NCBI GenBank assembly: GCA_964373575.1
Contig: CAYJVB010000005.1
Span: 1-36,890, forward strand
DNA: 36,890 nucleotides
Reading direction: 5' to 3'
Origin: CAYJVB01 sp964373575
Lineage (GTDB): Archaea; Aenigmatarchaeota; Aenigmatarchaeia; CG10238-14
Under the pieces are notes generated by a model that worked only from the letters and a program-made list of their open reading frames with translations, was not told the DNA's origin and did no database searches. This document shows, in pieces, positions 36,823-36,890 of the stretch. Each line of letters opens with the position of its first letter. Within the stretch, counting starts at the first letter, position 1. The position numbers and the translations under genes are program-made.

Positions 36823-36890
36823 ATGAATAAACACAGTGAACTACTCCCATCTGTCGAAGGGAGCTTCCTGATTCACAGACTGAACTTGCC
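36823..36890 (+). CDS. Possible partial CDS at the window edge, containing a hairpin
   Basis: ATG 36823 lies 5 nt after GAGG and opens a frame that runs off the window, beginning MNKHSELLPSVEGSF. The DNA carries CTCCC and GGGAG arms around a 10-nt loop, followed by GCTTCCTGATTCAC. From memory this resembles sequences near IS200/IS605-type transposon ends in archaea, in which case the frame may not be a normal gene. Too little is visible to decide. Confidence 0.3.
   Translation, partial: MNKHSELLPSVEGSFLIHRLNL

Overview
This is a low-GC archaeal chromosome segment. The evidence is the split RNA polymerase large subunits (B''/B' and A'/A''), rpoH, archaeal-type EF-1alpha, EF-2, S7, S10, S12, L30e and NusA, type II methionine aminopeptidase, an ATP-dependent DNA ligase, intron-bearing tRNAs, BRE/TATA promoters, and ribosome-binding sites of the GGTGAT type. 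The compact layout, many short conserved proteins and several secreted single-pass membrane proteins resemble DPANN archaea. That placement is inference; no single gene here fixes the lineage.

Layout. 1-1366 (+): a probable envelope/metal-related gene pair, then an HTH regulator and a 37-residue zinc ribbon. 1363-4710 (-): a 2-oxoacid dehydrogenase operon (E1alpha, E1beta, E2); E2 appears to start at AUA. 4775-11932: housekeeping and accessory genes on both strands (ferredoxin, secreted zinc peptidase, endonuclease III, M42 aminopeptidase, Glu/Leu-type dehydrogenase, NAD kinase, methionine aminopeptidase). 11962-15099 (+): a large repeat-bearing surface protein. 15194-31045 (-): one long gene-expression block. 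In transcription order it is 5S rRNA, tRNA-Asp, rpoH, rpoB'', a fused rpoB'-rpoA', rpoA'', L30e, nusA, rpsL, rpsG, an OB-fold tRNA-binding protein, EF-2 (with a 500-residue intein), EF-1alpha, a Nudix remnant, rpsJ and a membrane protein. 31092-36821: a GH36 alpha-galactosidase gene broken by one in-frame UAA, tRNA-Tyr with an intron, a membrane-anchored Ig-like protein, a nitroreductase-like protein, and DNA ligase. The window ends in a short open frame with a hairpin.

How the genes work together. The central block couples transcription (RNAP, NusA) with translation (5S, S12, S7, S10, both elongation factors). The rpoH operon has only about 15 nt between it and tRNA-Asp, so it is probably transcribed from the tRNA/5S promoters and released by tRNA processing. 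The dehydrogenase operon, with an E3 encoded elsewhere, would make an acyl-CoA from a 2-oxo acid.

Most notable observations: the RpoB'-RpoA' fusion, whose junction is one base away from an ordinary overlapping stop/start; the EF-2 intein placed inside the GTP-binding P-loop; the probable AUA start of E2; the GH36 gene interrupted by a single in-frame UAA; the non-canonical insertion in tRNA-Asp; and an S12 that departs from consensus in two conserved loops.
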